Under the pieces are notes generated by a model. It did no database searches, had not been told where the DNA came from, and was given only the letters and a program-made list of their open reading frames with translations. The translations under genes were made by a program, and so were the position numbers. Source: Populus alba (lineage: Eukaryota; Streptophyta; Magnoliopsida; Malpighiales; Salicaceae). From it: a stretch of DNA of 64,000 nucleotides. Shown one piece after another: positions 1-14,170 of the stretch. The stretch spans positions 12,772,001 through 12,836,000 of the forward strand of contig NC_133295.1 of the NCBI RefSeq assembly GCF_005239225.2. Direction: 5' to 3'. Every line of letters begins with the position of its first letter. Positions within the stretch are counted from its first letter, which is position 1.

Positions 1-3000
1 GATTGTTATGCAGCACATGGCAAAACAAAATAACCATCAAGGATCGTTAGGTTTTAATATTAATTGTCATAAACAAGAGTGAAGGATAAGGAATTTATCA
101 CTTGTCAAAACCCTCGAATACAAAAAAAAAAAAAAAAAACACTATAAATATCAGGAGACAATTAAAATATTCAATTATTTATTTATTTATTTATGTTTTC
201 ACTTGCCAAAATTTTATTAAAACCCTTTATATAAAATAAAACTAGAAAACTCTAATATTATTGAATAGAAAAAAAAAACTAGAAAACAATATTCTCTCCA
301 AATAGAAAAGTACTAAAAAAGTATCATAATAAAGAAAAGAAAAAAAAAGAAAGATATTTATTTTCTTAAAAAAACTCATTATTAAAAAAAAAAAAGTCTG
401 ATTGTGAAATTACTATGTCCTAAGATACAATTTATTATTCATTATAATAGTATAATTAATACTTTATCCCCTGGCCATTAAATCTTTTAACTTGGCGTTA
501 AGGTTAAGGGTAAAATGATTTTTTTTATCATGATATAAATGTTTTTGTTTAATGAATAGGGGGGTTATGTTTGTAATTTTATTTTTAAGTTCACATTAAA
601 TTACTCATTTAACCATTAAACAAAATAATTCAGTGCTTACCACTCAAGGGCATTTTTATATTTTTATCTTTTATAGAATAATATAATTACTTTGATACCT
701 TAAAGGACAAAACCAATTAAACTTTAATCCAATATTTTTTTTTTGTTATTTTACTTTGTTTTCATTGTAAACTTTAAAATACTCATGAATACTGTTGGAA
801 ATTACATTTATTGAATATAACTTTTAAAAAAACCATGTTGGCACATGCGACTCACACAGCAGCATATGGATGGCCTCTACGCTAATAATGGGCAGAGCAT
901 AATATGTTTTGATTGTTATTTTTTTTTTTTGTGATTTCATCCTTTTTTTTCCTATTCAAATTTAATTCATATTATTTTTATTGTTAATTTTTTTACCTTA
1001 ACATGTTTTTATTTAGAATCATTTCTTAAATTAGGTTTGATTTATAATTTGACCCTCCTTTATTTTTTTTTTCCCAATCAAATCTAATCTTTATTATTTT
1101 GATTACTAATTTTTTTGTTTGGACGAGTTTTTAAAATTGACTTATAATTAATTTTTTAATAAAAAGATAATGTGACGTGGGTGTGATCCTCTTCGGAGGG
1201 CGATGGACAACTCACCTTCTCATTTTTTCAACAAAAATATCAGAGCGTAAATTCTTGCATCATTAGCCTGATGAAAAACGTGGCTGTCATGTAGCAATAA
1301 AGTCACATGCACAATCCTCAAACCCCTTGGACTCCAACACGATACATCTCACCTGTCTTGCTTCTTGCAAGAGTACCACCCGACAAATAATTCATGTATG
1401 GTAAGGAAAATTATAGGTTCTAAATAGAAATAAATTCTAGAAACAAGAAGAAACTGGGGTTTTAAGCAGCCCTAAACCCAGCCTATATTTAATTTAACTA
1501 TATATCAGTGCTATTAAACATGAGCCGGGTGTGTTAAAAAAAAACTGGAATGATTTTAAAAAAATAAATTAAAATGAAGTTATTTTTATTGACTCGGATT
1601 AACACGGTCGGGTTACCGACTTGGTTTTATAACTTTGCTGTATATATTCCTGATCGGTGGCTTCTGCAAATTTACATGTGCTAAGAACCGAGTTAAAAAC
1701 ATTCCACTGGATGCACAAGCAGAGGAATGGCCACCACTTCCTAACCGCGTGTGTGAGTGATGTAGATGGTCAAAAATTGTGTCTTTAACGTGGTTAAACC
1801 ATATATATTGGACTTGTTTATTTTTATATTTTAAAAATATTTTTAAAAAATTTATTTTTTTTATTTTTATATTAATTTTAAATTAATATATTTTTAGTGT
1901 TTTCAAATCATTTTAATATATTGATATTAAAAATAATTTTTTAAAAAATAAAAAATATTATTAATATATATTTTAACATAAAAAATTATTTAAAAAACAA
2001 CTAGAAACTTACTATAAAACACGCACGCATAATAAGACTATTATTTTCTTCATGTGGCTTTGACAACAAAGTTGATAGAGACCATTTTCCTTCATAAATA
2101 TTTCTTCAAGGCCACATATCTTCTTCTTCTTCTTTTTTTTTTTTTTTTTGAATTTGAGGAAACCTCATCCTTCCGGAAAGCACACTTTATGGAGCCAAGA
2201 TGAGTGAGTAAAATCCTGGCTGCTCTAGGTTCTTACAAGAGATATACGTCCTGATTCAAACTCAAGATCTGTTATACAGATCTCAAACCCTTTACCATTA
2301 CGTGTGACCTTTAAAGACTTCGAGGCCACATATCGCTATCATTTCCCCTTGGGAAGGACCATCTCATTGTCCGCATTGATTCCAGAGGGCCACCTGATTA
2401 CTTCACATAGATTGGTCGGAAAATACGGTGATTGTTCTTATCAGTCAAACTTGGTTGGCGTCATCAAGCTGGATCACTAAACTAGAAATGAACCTGCAAA
2501 AAAGCCTTGCCCTAATGGAAGATTGCCATTCTAGATGTTGATGGAGAGTAGCAAAACGCGTTATCGCCAGATTTGATTATAAGCTGAGCTCTCTGGATCT
2601 TGTGGAATGATATTGAGGGTGTCTACGAGAGAATGGCAGACTTGTTATTTTGAAACGTGCAAGTTGATTTTTATATATCCTACTTATTAATCATGCACTG
2701 TTCCAAGAGTTTCATTTCAAATCTTTTTAGGTATTAACTTAGCTAAACTCAGGTAAAATAGCAGTAGATCGGCTCGTGACCAAGTTAATACAAACAAACT
2801 TAGATGGTATATGATATCATGTGAACTTTAATGATTTCTTTTAAAAGAATAGAAACAATATTATTTTTGATAAAATAATTAATTTGGATTAACACGATAA
2901 TTCAATAATAACATCCTAAACCGTGTCAAATGACAATCAAGTTTAACGAAGTTGATTTTTATAACATCCCATTTACAACTCCCCCGTGCATGTAATTGAC

Positions 3001-4260
3001 TAAATTAATCCAATAACATACAATAATTAACACAAATACTTGTACACGTGCAAAATGGTATAAATGGCCAAGTTCTTTCCCATTTCTTGAACAATGTTGT
3101 TCGGTCTCACAATAATAAAGATTAGCTTTGGAGTTAGAAATCTTAGGAATATTTGACCTAATTAGCAAATTGATATGCTTCCTACCTTGTCATTTACAGT
3201 TCAACTCCAAGATCTGACCATGAAAGCCTATTAATTTTTCCTATGATTTCTTTTTAAAAAATAATAAAAAAGAGCGTTTATGGACGCGAGATTTGCCTTT
3301 GTCAGCAAATACATTCAAGCTAAAAACCGTGGCATGAACATTTGAATAGCTCTGGTAGTAGGTGAAGACCCTCGACCGTCCATGGCACATTACAGCAAGA
3401 AATTAAAAAAGATCCTAGCAAGGGGAAACATGCATACAAAATTGAGTTTGACGAACGCAAACGCGGCTTGATTATTGGGTTGACAAAGTGGGCAATGCCG
3501 TGCTTTTTCTAAAAAACATATTTTATTTATTAATTATCGATTCAGTGATAAGAATTTAAAGTTAAAAAATTTGCTTCATTTCTTGTAGTTTTTACAAGTT
3601 CAAGCTCAATGGTTATTAATATGATAGTCGTTGGAGACTTACATTATTATTAACTTCAGAGCATGTAGAATTAATCGAGAGACACACAAACTAGTTCGGA
3701 CTTCAATATTAATAATAATAAAAAAAAATCTTTATACTTTTGATGTATATATGCCTGTATCAAGAAAATAATAATAGAAAATTATTCGTACCTAACCCTT
3801 CATGATGCATATTTAGATCATGGTTAAATATTAATTTGTGCCCTGAGGAATCACTATATTGCATGCATGTCCTAAATAATTGCTTGCATAGTTTAAGCAA
3901 GCATTTATGAGGTAGCATGTGGCTTATATGCCGATGCTAGAGTGTAGCGAGGGGAGCGAATTAAGCAGAACGACGAAACTGTTTTTTTGGGATTTGATTT
4001 TTTATTTTAATTAGTTGCCAGGATAATTAATATGTTAGCGTGCCGGTACAATAAAGTGGTATTATTAAAAAAATATTAATTTTTCTTGAATAACTAAACT
4101 TTCTTGGACAGTTTAGAATATACTATAAATATAATAGAAAATAAAAACTATTTATTTTTATAAATATAGACACATTATTAAATCATGATAAATTTTCTCT
4201 TTCTACTATTATAATAATTATTGTCATTGCTCCATATTCAAAATTTTCTGCTCATTTCCT

Positions 4261-4264
<4 letters not shown>
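1..4264. other. AT-rich intergenic spacer
   Basis: No gene is recognisable. The stretch is very AT-rich with many A and T runs. Around 1795-1995 it holds one copy of the dispersed AT-rich repeat seen elsewhere in the window. Around 2130-2340 is a moderately GC-rich patch that reads like an old repeat fragment, but I cannot name its family. The short ORF at 2959-3168 has no recognisable domain and atypical composition. Confidence 0.6.

Positions 4265-4353
<89 letters not shown>
4265..4353. repeat. Compound microsatellite (TC)n-(AC)n-(AT)n
   Basis: About 54 bp of TC dinucleotides run directly into about 17 bp of AC and then about 18 bp of AT. The reading frame across it only translates the repeat (Leu-Ser, then Thr-His, then Ile-Tyr) and is not a gene. 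Confidence 0.97.
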
Positions 4354-5097
4354 GTGTTGGTATTGCGGTAGCTGTTGTGGTTGTTTTTAAAAAAGTTGTT
4401 TTTATAAAAAGTACTTTTAGTTGAGGTTGGTTGAAAAAATAGGTGTTTGGTTAAAACTGTGGTTGAAATTGAGGTTGAAGAAAAAAGTAGTTATCTATAA
4501 TGCTTTTGAAATTGAGGTTATAAAATAATTTTTAAAAAAATATATTAATATTGATTTTTAAATTTAAATATTGTAAAATTAATTACTCCTATTACATCAT
4601 GAAAAAAATAATACTTTATATTTTTTATTATTCCATTAAACTATTTATAATTCCATTACGTACAAAATTCATCCGATAAGAACTACAGTTTTCATAATTT
4701 TTTGAGCGTGTAATTAAATTAGATAAAATATTATCTACGTGCGAGTGAATTTAATTCACTCTATACTATTTTTTTTTTTAAAAAAATATTGTTCACATCG
4801 CGAATGAATTTAATTCTTTAAACTAGTTTTTTTTTTTACAATTCAAATGAATTGCACTGTTCACACAGTGCAGGTGAATTGCACTGTTCACGTGAACAGT
4901 GCTCACGCTATGAACAGTGCAGTAAATTGCTGTGAATTTTTATCAGCTACAGTGTAAATAAAGTAGGTTTTTGTAGCTTTTTCTTTTCCGGCAAACGCAC
5001 ACGTGGGTCCCATGCACAGTAAATCTTTTTTTTGGTTACCAAACGGCTGTAGACTGCGTTTTAAATAAAACGCAGCCGCAGCCGCGTAGACAAACAC
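4354..5097. mobile_element. MITE-like element with imperfect terminal inverted repeats
   Basis: The left end reads GTGTTGGTATTGCGGTAGC. The right end, CGCAGCCGCGTAGACAAACAC, is its imperfect inverse. The interior is AT-rich and non-coding and contains several GAACAGTGC/GCACTGTTC palindromes near 4860-4920. The left terminus resembles that of the 42451-42650 element, so both probably belong to one non-autonomous DNA-transposon family. The target duplication is unclear because the left flank is the microsatellite. Confidence 0.55.
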
Positions 5098-5261
5098 TCT
5101 CATAAACAAAATCTTTCCCTCACGATATTTTTTTCAACAGTGCCACACCACATTTTCTTTCCCTCCGATCAAAACAAATTCATGAGCAAATGCCAGATGT
5201 CTGAAGACTGCATTATACAGCACCATTAAAATGAAGCCCATCTCAACCCAAACGTTGATAT

Positions 5262-5850
5262 TACTTAGCGGTGATTGATTTTGTATTTTAAAAAAAAAAT
5301 TATTTTTTAATTTTAAATTAATATTTTTCAAATTATTTTGATATGCTGAGGTCAAAAATAAATTTTTTTAAAATATTTTTTTAATGTATTTCGAGTGAAA
5401 AACACTTTAAAAAAGCAACCACAACCACATTTCCTAAACACGTTCATTTGAGTAGAGTTGGGGTAATGTTTTTTTTTAAGTATATTTTGCTAAGAAATTT
5501 ATTAAAATAATATATAAATTTTTATACTTTTAAAAAATTATTTAATATCAATATATTAAAGAAATTAAAAAAAATATAAAAAAATTATTTTTAAATAAAA
5601 ACATAATTCAATTTTTTAAAAAATATAATCTCAATCGCATTTCCAAACTAATTGTATGCCCAAAAGCAAACAAAATCATTTCCTTTAGTATTTGGTATTA
5701 TAGCACATGATTTTCAAAATTATTTTTTAGTTAAAAATATATTAAAAGCAATATATTTTTTTTTTTTTAATATCTAAATATTAAAACTATTTAAAAATAC
5801 TAAAAGAAAAAATTATTTTTTCAAATAAAAAATAATTAAAAAAAATAACA
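5262..5850. repeat. Cluster of dispersed AT-rich MITE-like repeats
   Basis: Three degraded copies (about 5262-5430, 5470-5640 and 5690-5850) share a core of the type ATTTTTTAAAATTATTTTTG. The core is followed by TATTAAAA or CACATCAAAA blocks that recur at 1795, 30150, 32690, 35815, 42451, 42992, 48597 and 61670. No coding capacity is seen. Confidence 0.5.
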
Positions 5851-6779
5851 AACACTCTTCAACTTCACTCTCTCTAGGAGGAGCATAAGTAACGCAAATA
5901 TCATGATGGTATCAGAATTTTCCTCGAAAAGAAAACAATTGAGACAAAAACAAGACGAGTAAACTCTATTAAAATTCAAGTCACACCTCTCATTTTGGCT
6001 ACTTTTTCCACGATATAGCATCACTAAAGATTACCTATAATCTAATCAATTCATGATAAAAGACTATTTAGTAGATCTTCTAAATTTTCTTTACATTTTA
6101 TTAATTTCCATATATTATTTATTTTTGAGTCTTATTTTTTTAATTTTATTTTTAGTAACGTAAACCTACATCTGAGTTCTGAAATTCTAAAAACATTATA
6201 ATAAGTTAGCAATCAATACTTTTAATAAGACTACTACTTAATTTTTCACCGACGATATGAAATATACACTTTAATTATGATATTCCACTGTTTCAGTAGA
6301 TTTATCAAGGCCTTGAGTGCAGGTTGAGCAGGTAGGTTGAATTTAATTAATTAAAGTTTTTTTTAATTTAAAATAATTTTATTTTAATAAAAATAAATGA
6401 GTATTTTTCACTAGCACAATCAAGATCATGTCCCCTAGTCGGTTTAACAAGTGGACTCACCAAGCTATGCTGACCTGCATGAAAAATGAGTATTCATCGG
6501 GACTGAACAGATTAAAGTAAGCCCAGATATATCAAAGCTGAAAGCCTGAAACAATACGCATCCCCACAAGCCCATTACCCGTACCGTCAAAAAACGACAC
6601 GACCTTTAACAGCCAACGACATCCTCACACAACTGACACCGCTCACATTTCTAATTAGGAGGGAAAATTAAAAAACTCCGCCCAAACTCAAAATCCCCAG
6701 CTTCAAAATTCAAATTAGGGTTTCAGAGTCCTCAACTACTACACAGAGAGAGAAAAACAAAGCAAAATCCTTTACAACC
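5851..6779. other. Intergenic spacer and upstream region of the FHA-TDP1 gene
   Basis: No gene is visible. The last 250 bp before the ATG at 6780 are less AT-rich and include an AGAGAGAG tract near 6745, as is common in plant 5' leaders. No clear TATA box was identified. Confidence 0.5.
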
Positions 6780-9700
6780 ATGAAGGATTCAATTCTTCCT
6801 TCTAATAAAAAAAGAACAATTGAAAGGAAAGAAAATGAGAATCTCTCATCAAAACCCCCAATTTTGCTAAAAAAACCCAAACGAATTGCCAAATCAGCCC
6901 TAATTCGCCTCCAAACTTTCAATTTTCCTTTGATTTCACCGGTCACGGGTTCACCTATCAGCTCAATCAGTCTAGTACCGTACCGGCTTTACACTATTGG
7001 TCGAACCGGTGATTTTCAGTTCAAAAATCGGTGTGTAAGTAAGCAACATTGTCAGATTTTATTTGATAGTTACAAACGGAAGATTTATATACATGATGGT
7101 GTTTTATTATCGAAAACTGTCGATAACAGTGGAAATGATTGTGTTGTTAGTGAATTCAGGAGAAGGTTAATTTGTTGTGATGATAATGAATTGGAAAGTG
7201 AGAGGATTAATGAGGGTTTGAGTTTTAGTGTCTCATTGAATGGGGTTTTTGTTAATGGGGTTAGGGTGAAAAAGGGGACGGTGAGGGAATTGTGTGCAGG
7301 GGATGAGGTTGTGCTTGTTTGTGGTAATGAGGGGAATTGTAGTTTAGGGGGTAGAATTGGGTTTTTGATTAAAGGGGTTGCTTTTAAGGAGGAGGTGGTT
7401 ACGGGGCCGAATGAGGTTCGGGTGGAGAGAGACTGGTTGTTTGAGTCGATTGGACAATCACAAGGATTGGTGTCCAGTGGTAGTGGAAACAAAAGGGTTT
7501 TTGCTATCCGGGGAGATGAGATTATGGTTTCAGATTTTGATTTTCAGGGGCGGAAATGTGGGGGTGCTATTGAGAGATCCAGATTTCTGTTGAGTCAGTG
7601 TAGAGATGTGCTGCGTAGTGATGAACCAATATCTTATATTATGCAATGCAATTTATTAGATTTTGAAATGGACGTGCCTTCTGTTTGTATTGACAAATCA
7701 AACTACTCTCTTGATGTCGCTGTAAGTGATAGAAGTAAATTCCCTGTTCAAAGGGAAAAGGTGGTAAGTGGTGGTGTGCCTTTGGTCAGGGATGAAGTGC
7801 AACATCATAACTTGCAAATTAATCAGGATATCCATACTAATAGAGCAAAGAATGAGAGATACCATGTTTGTGCTGGAGGTGGCCATTTATATCAAAAAGA
7901 CGTGTCTACAGTTAGTTTTGAGAGTTTTGTTGCGAAAAATGCTTGTAAGACTTCCTCATCGAATACCATGGGTAACGAGAGTGCACCTGGTGCCAACAGC
8001 TTTATCCAGATGAACACTTGGAAAAATTGTTGTCCGCCACCCGGGAAGAAGTTTTACCTGAATCGTCTCCAATTTATGGACCGTGGTTCATTCACCCATC
8101 CCAATGTTATTTCTTTGCCAGAACTTCTCTATCCTGTTGAAAGCATTTCAAGAATCTTTATTGCAACCTTTACAAGCGATATTTCATGGTAAAGTTTTAC
8201 AATTTGTTTCTGTTTTTTTCCTTTGCTTCATGTTCATGTATATCCGGTTGAAAATCTTGAGACCAGCAATCCATTATTTTGTTGTGAGCTTAACCATGTA
8301 ACAGATTTTACAACTTCACTGGCTATTCCCCGTTAACCATTGCTGAAGCAGTGACTGGATTCCTTTATAGTTTTCCATTTGATATTGGTGTAATTTTCTG
8401 TTTGATTGGTACATTTGATTATGTTTGTCATCAAGTCTAACAAGTATGTTTTCACAGGTTTCTATCACACTGTGAGATTCCATGCCATCTGCCAGTGACA
8501 ATTGCATGTCATAACACCGAGAGATGTTGGAGTTCCAGCCCTGATAATAGAACCTCTGTGCCTTACTTGGATTTTCCAAACTTAGTTGTTGTGTAAGTAG
8601 TTGTTTCACCTTACCATTTCATTAAGGCTCTCTTTTAGTTGGTTACTCCATACATAAGCCTTTTGTGTGTTAATCTTTAATCTTTCTGCCTTCTGGTCCA
8701 ATTTCTGTAATAGGTTTCCCCCATTCCCTGAGTCTATAGCATTTGGTCAAGACCGCAAGAGACAAGGGATTGCTTGCCATCATCCAAAATTGCTTGTTTT
8801 GCAAAGAGAAGATAGCATTCGTGTTATCATTACTTCTGCAAATTTAGTGTCAAATCAGGTTTTTACTCAATCTTATGTCATTTTCTATATGTTATAAGGT
8901 GTTCATAAATATGAAATGAAATGTTCTCTTTTATATGGAAGGAGACATGGATACTTACCATATAGGATGAGAAATTTAATCTTTAGAGTTGTCAGTTTAA
9001 TGGTTGCAATTGAAATTTTTTGATTTCCTGGCTTCTTCTACAGCTTTCTAGAAAGTGCTGTTCTTTTTTTTTTTTGGGCCTGACTGGGGGACTAGAGGAC
9101 ATGCCAGCACTACCATCACATAACTTGCTTCAGAAGGTACCACGCTTTGGCATGAGTGTGGAAAAACCCCAGAAATCTGGCGGGTCATTCTTAATGATGG
9201 AATTTGGGTTTAGTTTTTGTGTCTCTGGTGCTAGTGACCTACTTCATTTGTTGTACAGACTAGGCAATTTAATATCATTTGGCATGTGTTATAATGCAAT
9301 GAACTTGGCATTGTACCAGAAATTTTAATGTGATTGGATTTTTTTTTTTGTCATAATTTGAAGGAAAACCTTGCTAATGCTCGTTGATCTTTGCTAGTTT
9401 GGCACTGTTTCTTTTAATTTTTTTACTTAATTAATTATATTTTAATTAATCTGGCAACTTACAAACTGTTTGGAAATAATTACAACAATGTTATCCACCA
9501 TTTCATGACTATTTACAGTGGAATAATGTGACCAACACAGTGTGGTGGCAAGATTTTCCAGCTAGAAGTGCACCTGATCCTTCACCTCTATTTATTCGAA
9601 TTTCTGATGGAGATGCAAATAAAGATTCAAGATCTGATTTCGCTGCTCAGCTTGCTGGCTTCATGGCATCTCTTGTGATCAATGTACCTAGTCAGGCCTA

Positions 9701-12700
9701 TTGGATTTCTGAGTTGACAAAATACAACTTTGAAGGGGCAAATGGACATCTAGTTGCTTCAGTACCAGGGATTCATTCTTGCAGATCTCCCAATGTGAGT
9801 ATCTTTCTTTCCGATGCATGCATGAAATGTGTTAAATTTTCTTTTGAATTGAAGCAAATTTTTGATTATTATGTAGCTGTCCTATTGGCTGTCAGAATCA
9901 CAATATTATCCATTAATACCTAAAGCTTGCTTTTTTTCCCCTGACAAGGAAAGGTGCTCTGTATGATGGACTCATATTTCACCATTTAACTCCTTTTACA
10001 GGCTTATCAGTTGCCATCAGGGTCATCTGGTGTGCAATTCCTTGGCTCAGTTGAAGCTTCTGTTGTTGGATTAAGCCACCTTTTTCACACTGCAGCTGAC
10101 AGAAATGGCACGCAGCTGAAGCAACTGGCTGCTTTCCTAGGGAAATGTTGTGAAAATGTATATGGGATGTCAGAGATTGTTTTGAGAAGAAACCTCAATG
10201 TGCCTGCAGATGTGAATGCTGTGAGCATTCTGGTTCCTAACCCCGATCAATTTTATGAAGGAGGTGAAGCCCATTGCTTGATTTCATACCTTTATACTGC
10301 TTTCTTTTGTTCCCTGTTTTTTGTTGTTTCTCTAATAATATATTCTTGTGATGTTTTATAAAATATAGCTGTAAGATCTGTATGCTGTTTAAAATTTTTG
10401 CCAAAAAGTTTCACGTGTCAGGAGAAAACCTTGTGCTTCATTTTCACATACTGGGTAAATATATCTTTTGTAGGTCAATTAGTTGTTTTTTTTTTTGGTT
10501 CTACTGTATAGGTCGATCATTAAATAAAGCCTTAAGGAAACATGTTTCCTCCTCCCAATATGCATGGTTCTTGAGTTTAGCACGACCGTCTCTCTTGGCT
10601 GTGAGTTACTTGCCTGAATCTAGGGCTTCCTTGCATTATGGTGCTTTTCTGTTTATCCCATCCTGGAGTCTCTTGTGACATTTTCTCTGTCCAAATGTAT
10701 TCAGGTATTTTGTTTCTAAATGTTTTGGATCCAGTATTGGCCTTCTCTCAACTTGGGTTGTTTTTCCATCCTTACTCTCATTGTGTCCATGCCTGTTGTA
10801 GTTTGTGGTTTGATTCTGTTAGCTTCCCAAATAATATGTGGAACTCCTTTTCTTGTCCTATGTATTTTGAGGATACAAGTAATTTTGATATCGGGTCATG
10901 TTATAGCCTGCCATTTTATGGTTGGGTAGTAGACTGAGTTATGCTGCTTCATTTCTTGCACTAGATTGTATTCAACTTGGTTTTCTCCCTAGAAATGTTG
11001 CAAAGTGGGTTTCTCCATTGTGGGATAGTGGATTCTTCAGATTCTCTGGATATGTTTATCCTAAAGAAGCCCTTGCTGCTGCTTTAGGAGGAAGCACCCG
11101 GAAAGTGCATCTGATACTATATGTGGCACAGGCATGTTATTTCTGTCATCGATTGTGCTAATGAATGTTGCATGTTTTGACTTTGGTGTGGTCTATATAA
11201 ATGATATTGATGGCTTGTCCAGGGGCCTTGCTTTCCAAATATGATGAGTTTGATGCGAACTGAACATGTTCTTGCGTTTAGCTCTCTTGTTGCTTCAATT
11301 CAGAGGTGCACTGGCATTTGGCGATTGGGAGAGGTAATAGCGGCAGCTTTTAATTCTTAAGATGATAGAGCATTTGGTCCCCCACCTGTCTTTGATAAAG
11401 CTTTATCTGCTCTCCTATTCCTGATCATTTGTGCATATGCTTCACAACGTTTTTTTTCATGCCTGCATCCTCAGAACCATCTTCTGGGATGTCATTTTGT
11501 CAATGAGGTTTGGTGAAGAGCACTCTGCAAATTTGTAATGCAATATGCCACGTGCATTACTTTACTACATGTCTCTACATTTGACACTGAAGCATAATGA
11601 AGTGCATTGTAGTGGACATAAAACCCTTACAAGTATTATAGGATGTTGCAAACTTTAATTGTTAGCTTGGTTAGAATGTGCGTCTTGCATTATTACTTGT
11701 GATTTCTAATGATTTCCTCTTTAATTTCTACAAGGTTCTAGGTCAGTACAAATGGCCTGATTCTCAACAATCTGATTTCATTTATGGTGAGTGTCTTTCA
11801 CACAATCCTTTTTCTTCACCAGTCTTTGAAGAACTGGTTTCCTCTCTTTTCTGATGCCCATCCTGTCCTCAAGGCTCGTCCTCTATTGGATCTGTCAATG
11901 CACAATTTCTGGCAGCGTTTTCAGCAGCTGCTGGAAAAAGATCACAGGAACTCTTTGATTCTGAAGAATCAGATCCAGAGGTAATATGAATGTTCTTCCA
12001 CAACTATGGAAAAACTGAAGTAGTGTTATTTTTTATTCACTTGTTCATTGATTTCTCAACAGTGGGGCTGCTGGAGTGCTAGTCAAGAGTTGAGAAATCC
12101 ATCAATCAAGATTATTTTTCCTACAATCGAGAGAGTGAAGAATGCATGCAATGGGATCTTGCCATCGAGGCGCATTCTTTGTTTTTCAGAGGTACAATGG
12201 CCTTTTGGATTGGCTTCTAATTATGTTGTCACATGTGGATACTCTATATGCTACACTGTCATTCCATTTGTAAGCAGTTCATCTGAGAAAGTTGCACTTA
12301 TTTTATTTTCCCCTCCCTTTCCCCATCTTTTCTGCTACAACAGAAAACATGGCAACGGTTGAGAAGTGTGGGCATACTTCATGATGCAATTCCTCATCCA
12401 TATGATAGAGTAGGCCAGCCAATGCATGTCAAGGTAAATTCCCCCCCGCCCTCTCTCCTCTCTCATAGGCTGAGAAATATACATAATTCATGATGCAGAA
12501 TCTTGTTTTTCTTGATCATACTCTATTTTTTGGTGGCACCTTCATAATTCATTGATGTACACATCTCAAATTACTGCTTTCCTATTTATTTATTTATTTA
12601 TTTTTTGCCTATTACTTCCTTGACCATTATTGTCCCTATTGTGTGGCTATTGATTGTTGTATGTTAAAAAACTGAAAGAAGCCAATTGTAAACAGGTTGC

Positions 12701-13217
12701 ACGGAGACGCATTCAGTCTAAGACAAATGCATCTTCTTTTGGTTGGGTTTATTGTGGGTCACATAATTTTAGTGCTGCTGCCTGGGGCAGATTAATCTCC
12801 AATCCATTCGGTTTGAAATCAAAGGAAACTGGGAAAACCAACACTTATTCGAGTTCGAGGCTTCATGTTTCTAATTATGAACTTGGAATCATTTTCACCT
12901 TCCCTCCAACAGAGACAAATGGTATTACAAACAAAGATTGTACAAACTTGGATGATATTGTTTTGCCATTTGCTGTGCCAGCTCCCAAGTATGGACCGAC
13001 AGATCGACCAGCAACAGCTAGAGCTATGAGCGAGGCGGTAGCTGAACTTGCTGGGCTAGAGAGAGAGAGACTCATAGCTGAAGAAATGATAGAAGAGATT
13101 CCTGATGAAGAGGAGGAGGCTGTCGAGGCAACTGATTATGCTGCAGTGGAGAAGGAAGAGGAGAAAGCTTATGCTGAGATGCTATGGAACCAGGTCGATT
13201 CATCTCAGAGCTTTTGA
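6780..13217 (+). CDS. FHA domain-tyrosyl-DNA phosphodiesterase (TDP1-type) fusion protein
   Basis: Twelve exons: 6780-8188, 8458-8592, 8714-8858, 9519-9794, 10002-10263, 10965-11131, 11223-11333, 11735-11786, 11874-11980, 12063-12191, 12344-12433 and 12696-13217. They give 1134 aa with every phase consistent and no internal stop. An FHA phosphothreonine-binding domain (about residues 60-170; GR, SKQHC and NGVFVNG motifs) precedes a TDP1 catalytic region. The two HxK motifs are visible: CHHPKLLV in exon 3 and MHVK at the exon 11/12 junction, followed by GSHNFSAAAWG. TDP1 enzymes hydrolyse tyrosine-DNA 3' adducts left by stalled topoisomerase I, and an FHA domain suggests recruitment to phosphorylated repair factors. 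The architecture matches Arabidopsis At5g07400 (from memory). The C-terminus is acidic (EEIPDEEEEAVEATD). Intron 6 uses a GC donor. It appears functional. Confidence 0.93.
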
Positions 13218-14170
13218 TCTTCAATTCAAATGCAAAAAGATTTTCACCAGCAAGAGCGAATTTAGTAAATTTAAGTGATATGTGGTGACTTGAGATATTC
13301 ATTCAGGTTCCCATTAAGTCATCCAAAACTGTTAATAGCAGAGAGAAAATAGAAACTTGCTGTATAGAAATTTTAGAAACAATGTAGAGAGTGGCTAATG
13401 GAGTTTATAGGTTAGTTTTAATCAGGGATTTGTCAGAATGATCAGAGGTGAGTCATTCCATATGCTTCCTTGTATTTGTTAATCATTTGTAATTTTTCTT
13501 CTAATAAAAAAGGTATTTTCCCAAGGGCAAAATTACATCTTGGTAAATATTGTTAGACATACGTGCTACTCTCTGCATTTCGCCGTCAAGCAAGAATCAT
13601 TTTGGATTTGCCTCATCGAGTAAAATTCTCGTGAATTTTCCCATTCCTTGTTTTTTACCAGACTTTGAAACGTGGGTTTAGTTTTGAGCCGTGAGTTGGC
13701 TTGAAACTTAGCCATAGCCAGGTTAAAAACAAATATTTGAGATGGATTTGATTAAAACTTGGTTGACCTAGTAGATTAATTTTTTTTTTAATCAATTCTA
13801 ATTAAAATTTGATTTGATTTTTTTTTTTAATTTTCCAAAATAATATTATTCTTTTAAATCTTTATAAAAAAATTATAACATATTATTTTATCAATCCAAG
13901 CTCAACCTGCTTACTGAAGTTTTATATCGTATCTTGGGTTTATTAATTTTGAACTTGCTCAACCTACTTACTCAAGTTTTGCATCGTATCTTAGGTTTAA
14001 TAATTTTGGTTTTTTGTGATATTTCGTCCGAGAATGTTATCTAGCCCTATCAACTTTTGAAAGTTTGGTCCAAGAATGCTCCTAGCTCTCTCAAAAGGAG
14101 CACCATGCGACACCAGCATCCCAGAAAGAGAGAGAACATGCAAGCTCCTCTATTGTAACAAACCGAAGGA
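13218..14170. other. Intergenic region with 3' UTR and a 57-bp imperfect tandem repeat
   Basis: An AATAAA-like polyadenylation signal lies near 13503, downstream of the FHA-TDP1 stop. At about 13901-14014 a 57-bp unit beginning CTCAACCT occurs twice in tandem with several mismatches. The rest is AT-rich spacer leading into the PPR gene. Confidence 0.6.

Noticed and set aside
4221..4424. 67-aa ORF of Leu-Ser and Thr-His repeats
   Set aside because: It is a translation of the TC/AC/AT microsatellite.
4860..4925. Clustered GAACAGTGC palindromes, at first considered as a regulatory operator or CRISPR-like repeat
   Set aside because: The copies are irregularly spaced and lie within a MITE-like element; similar text occurs in the retrotransposon leader at 20184-20222. 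No CRISPR structure exists.
7085..7492. 135-aa minus-strand ORF opposite the FHA exon
   Set aside because: Antisense shadow of a well-supported exon, with no domain of its own.
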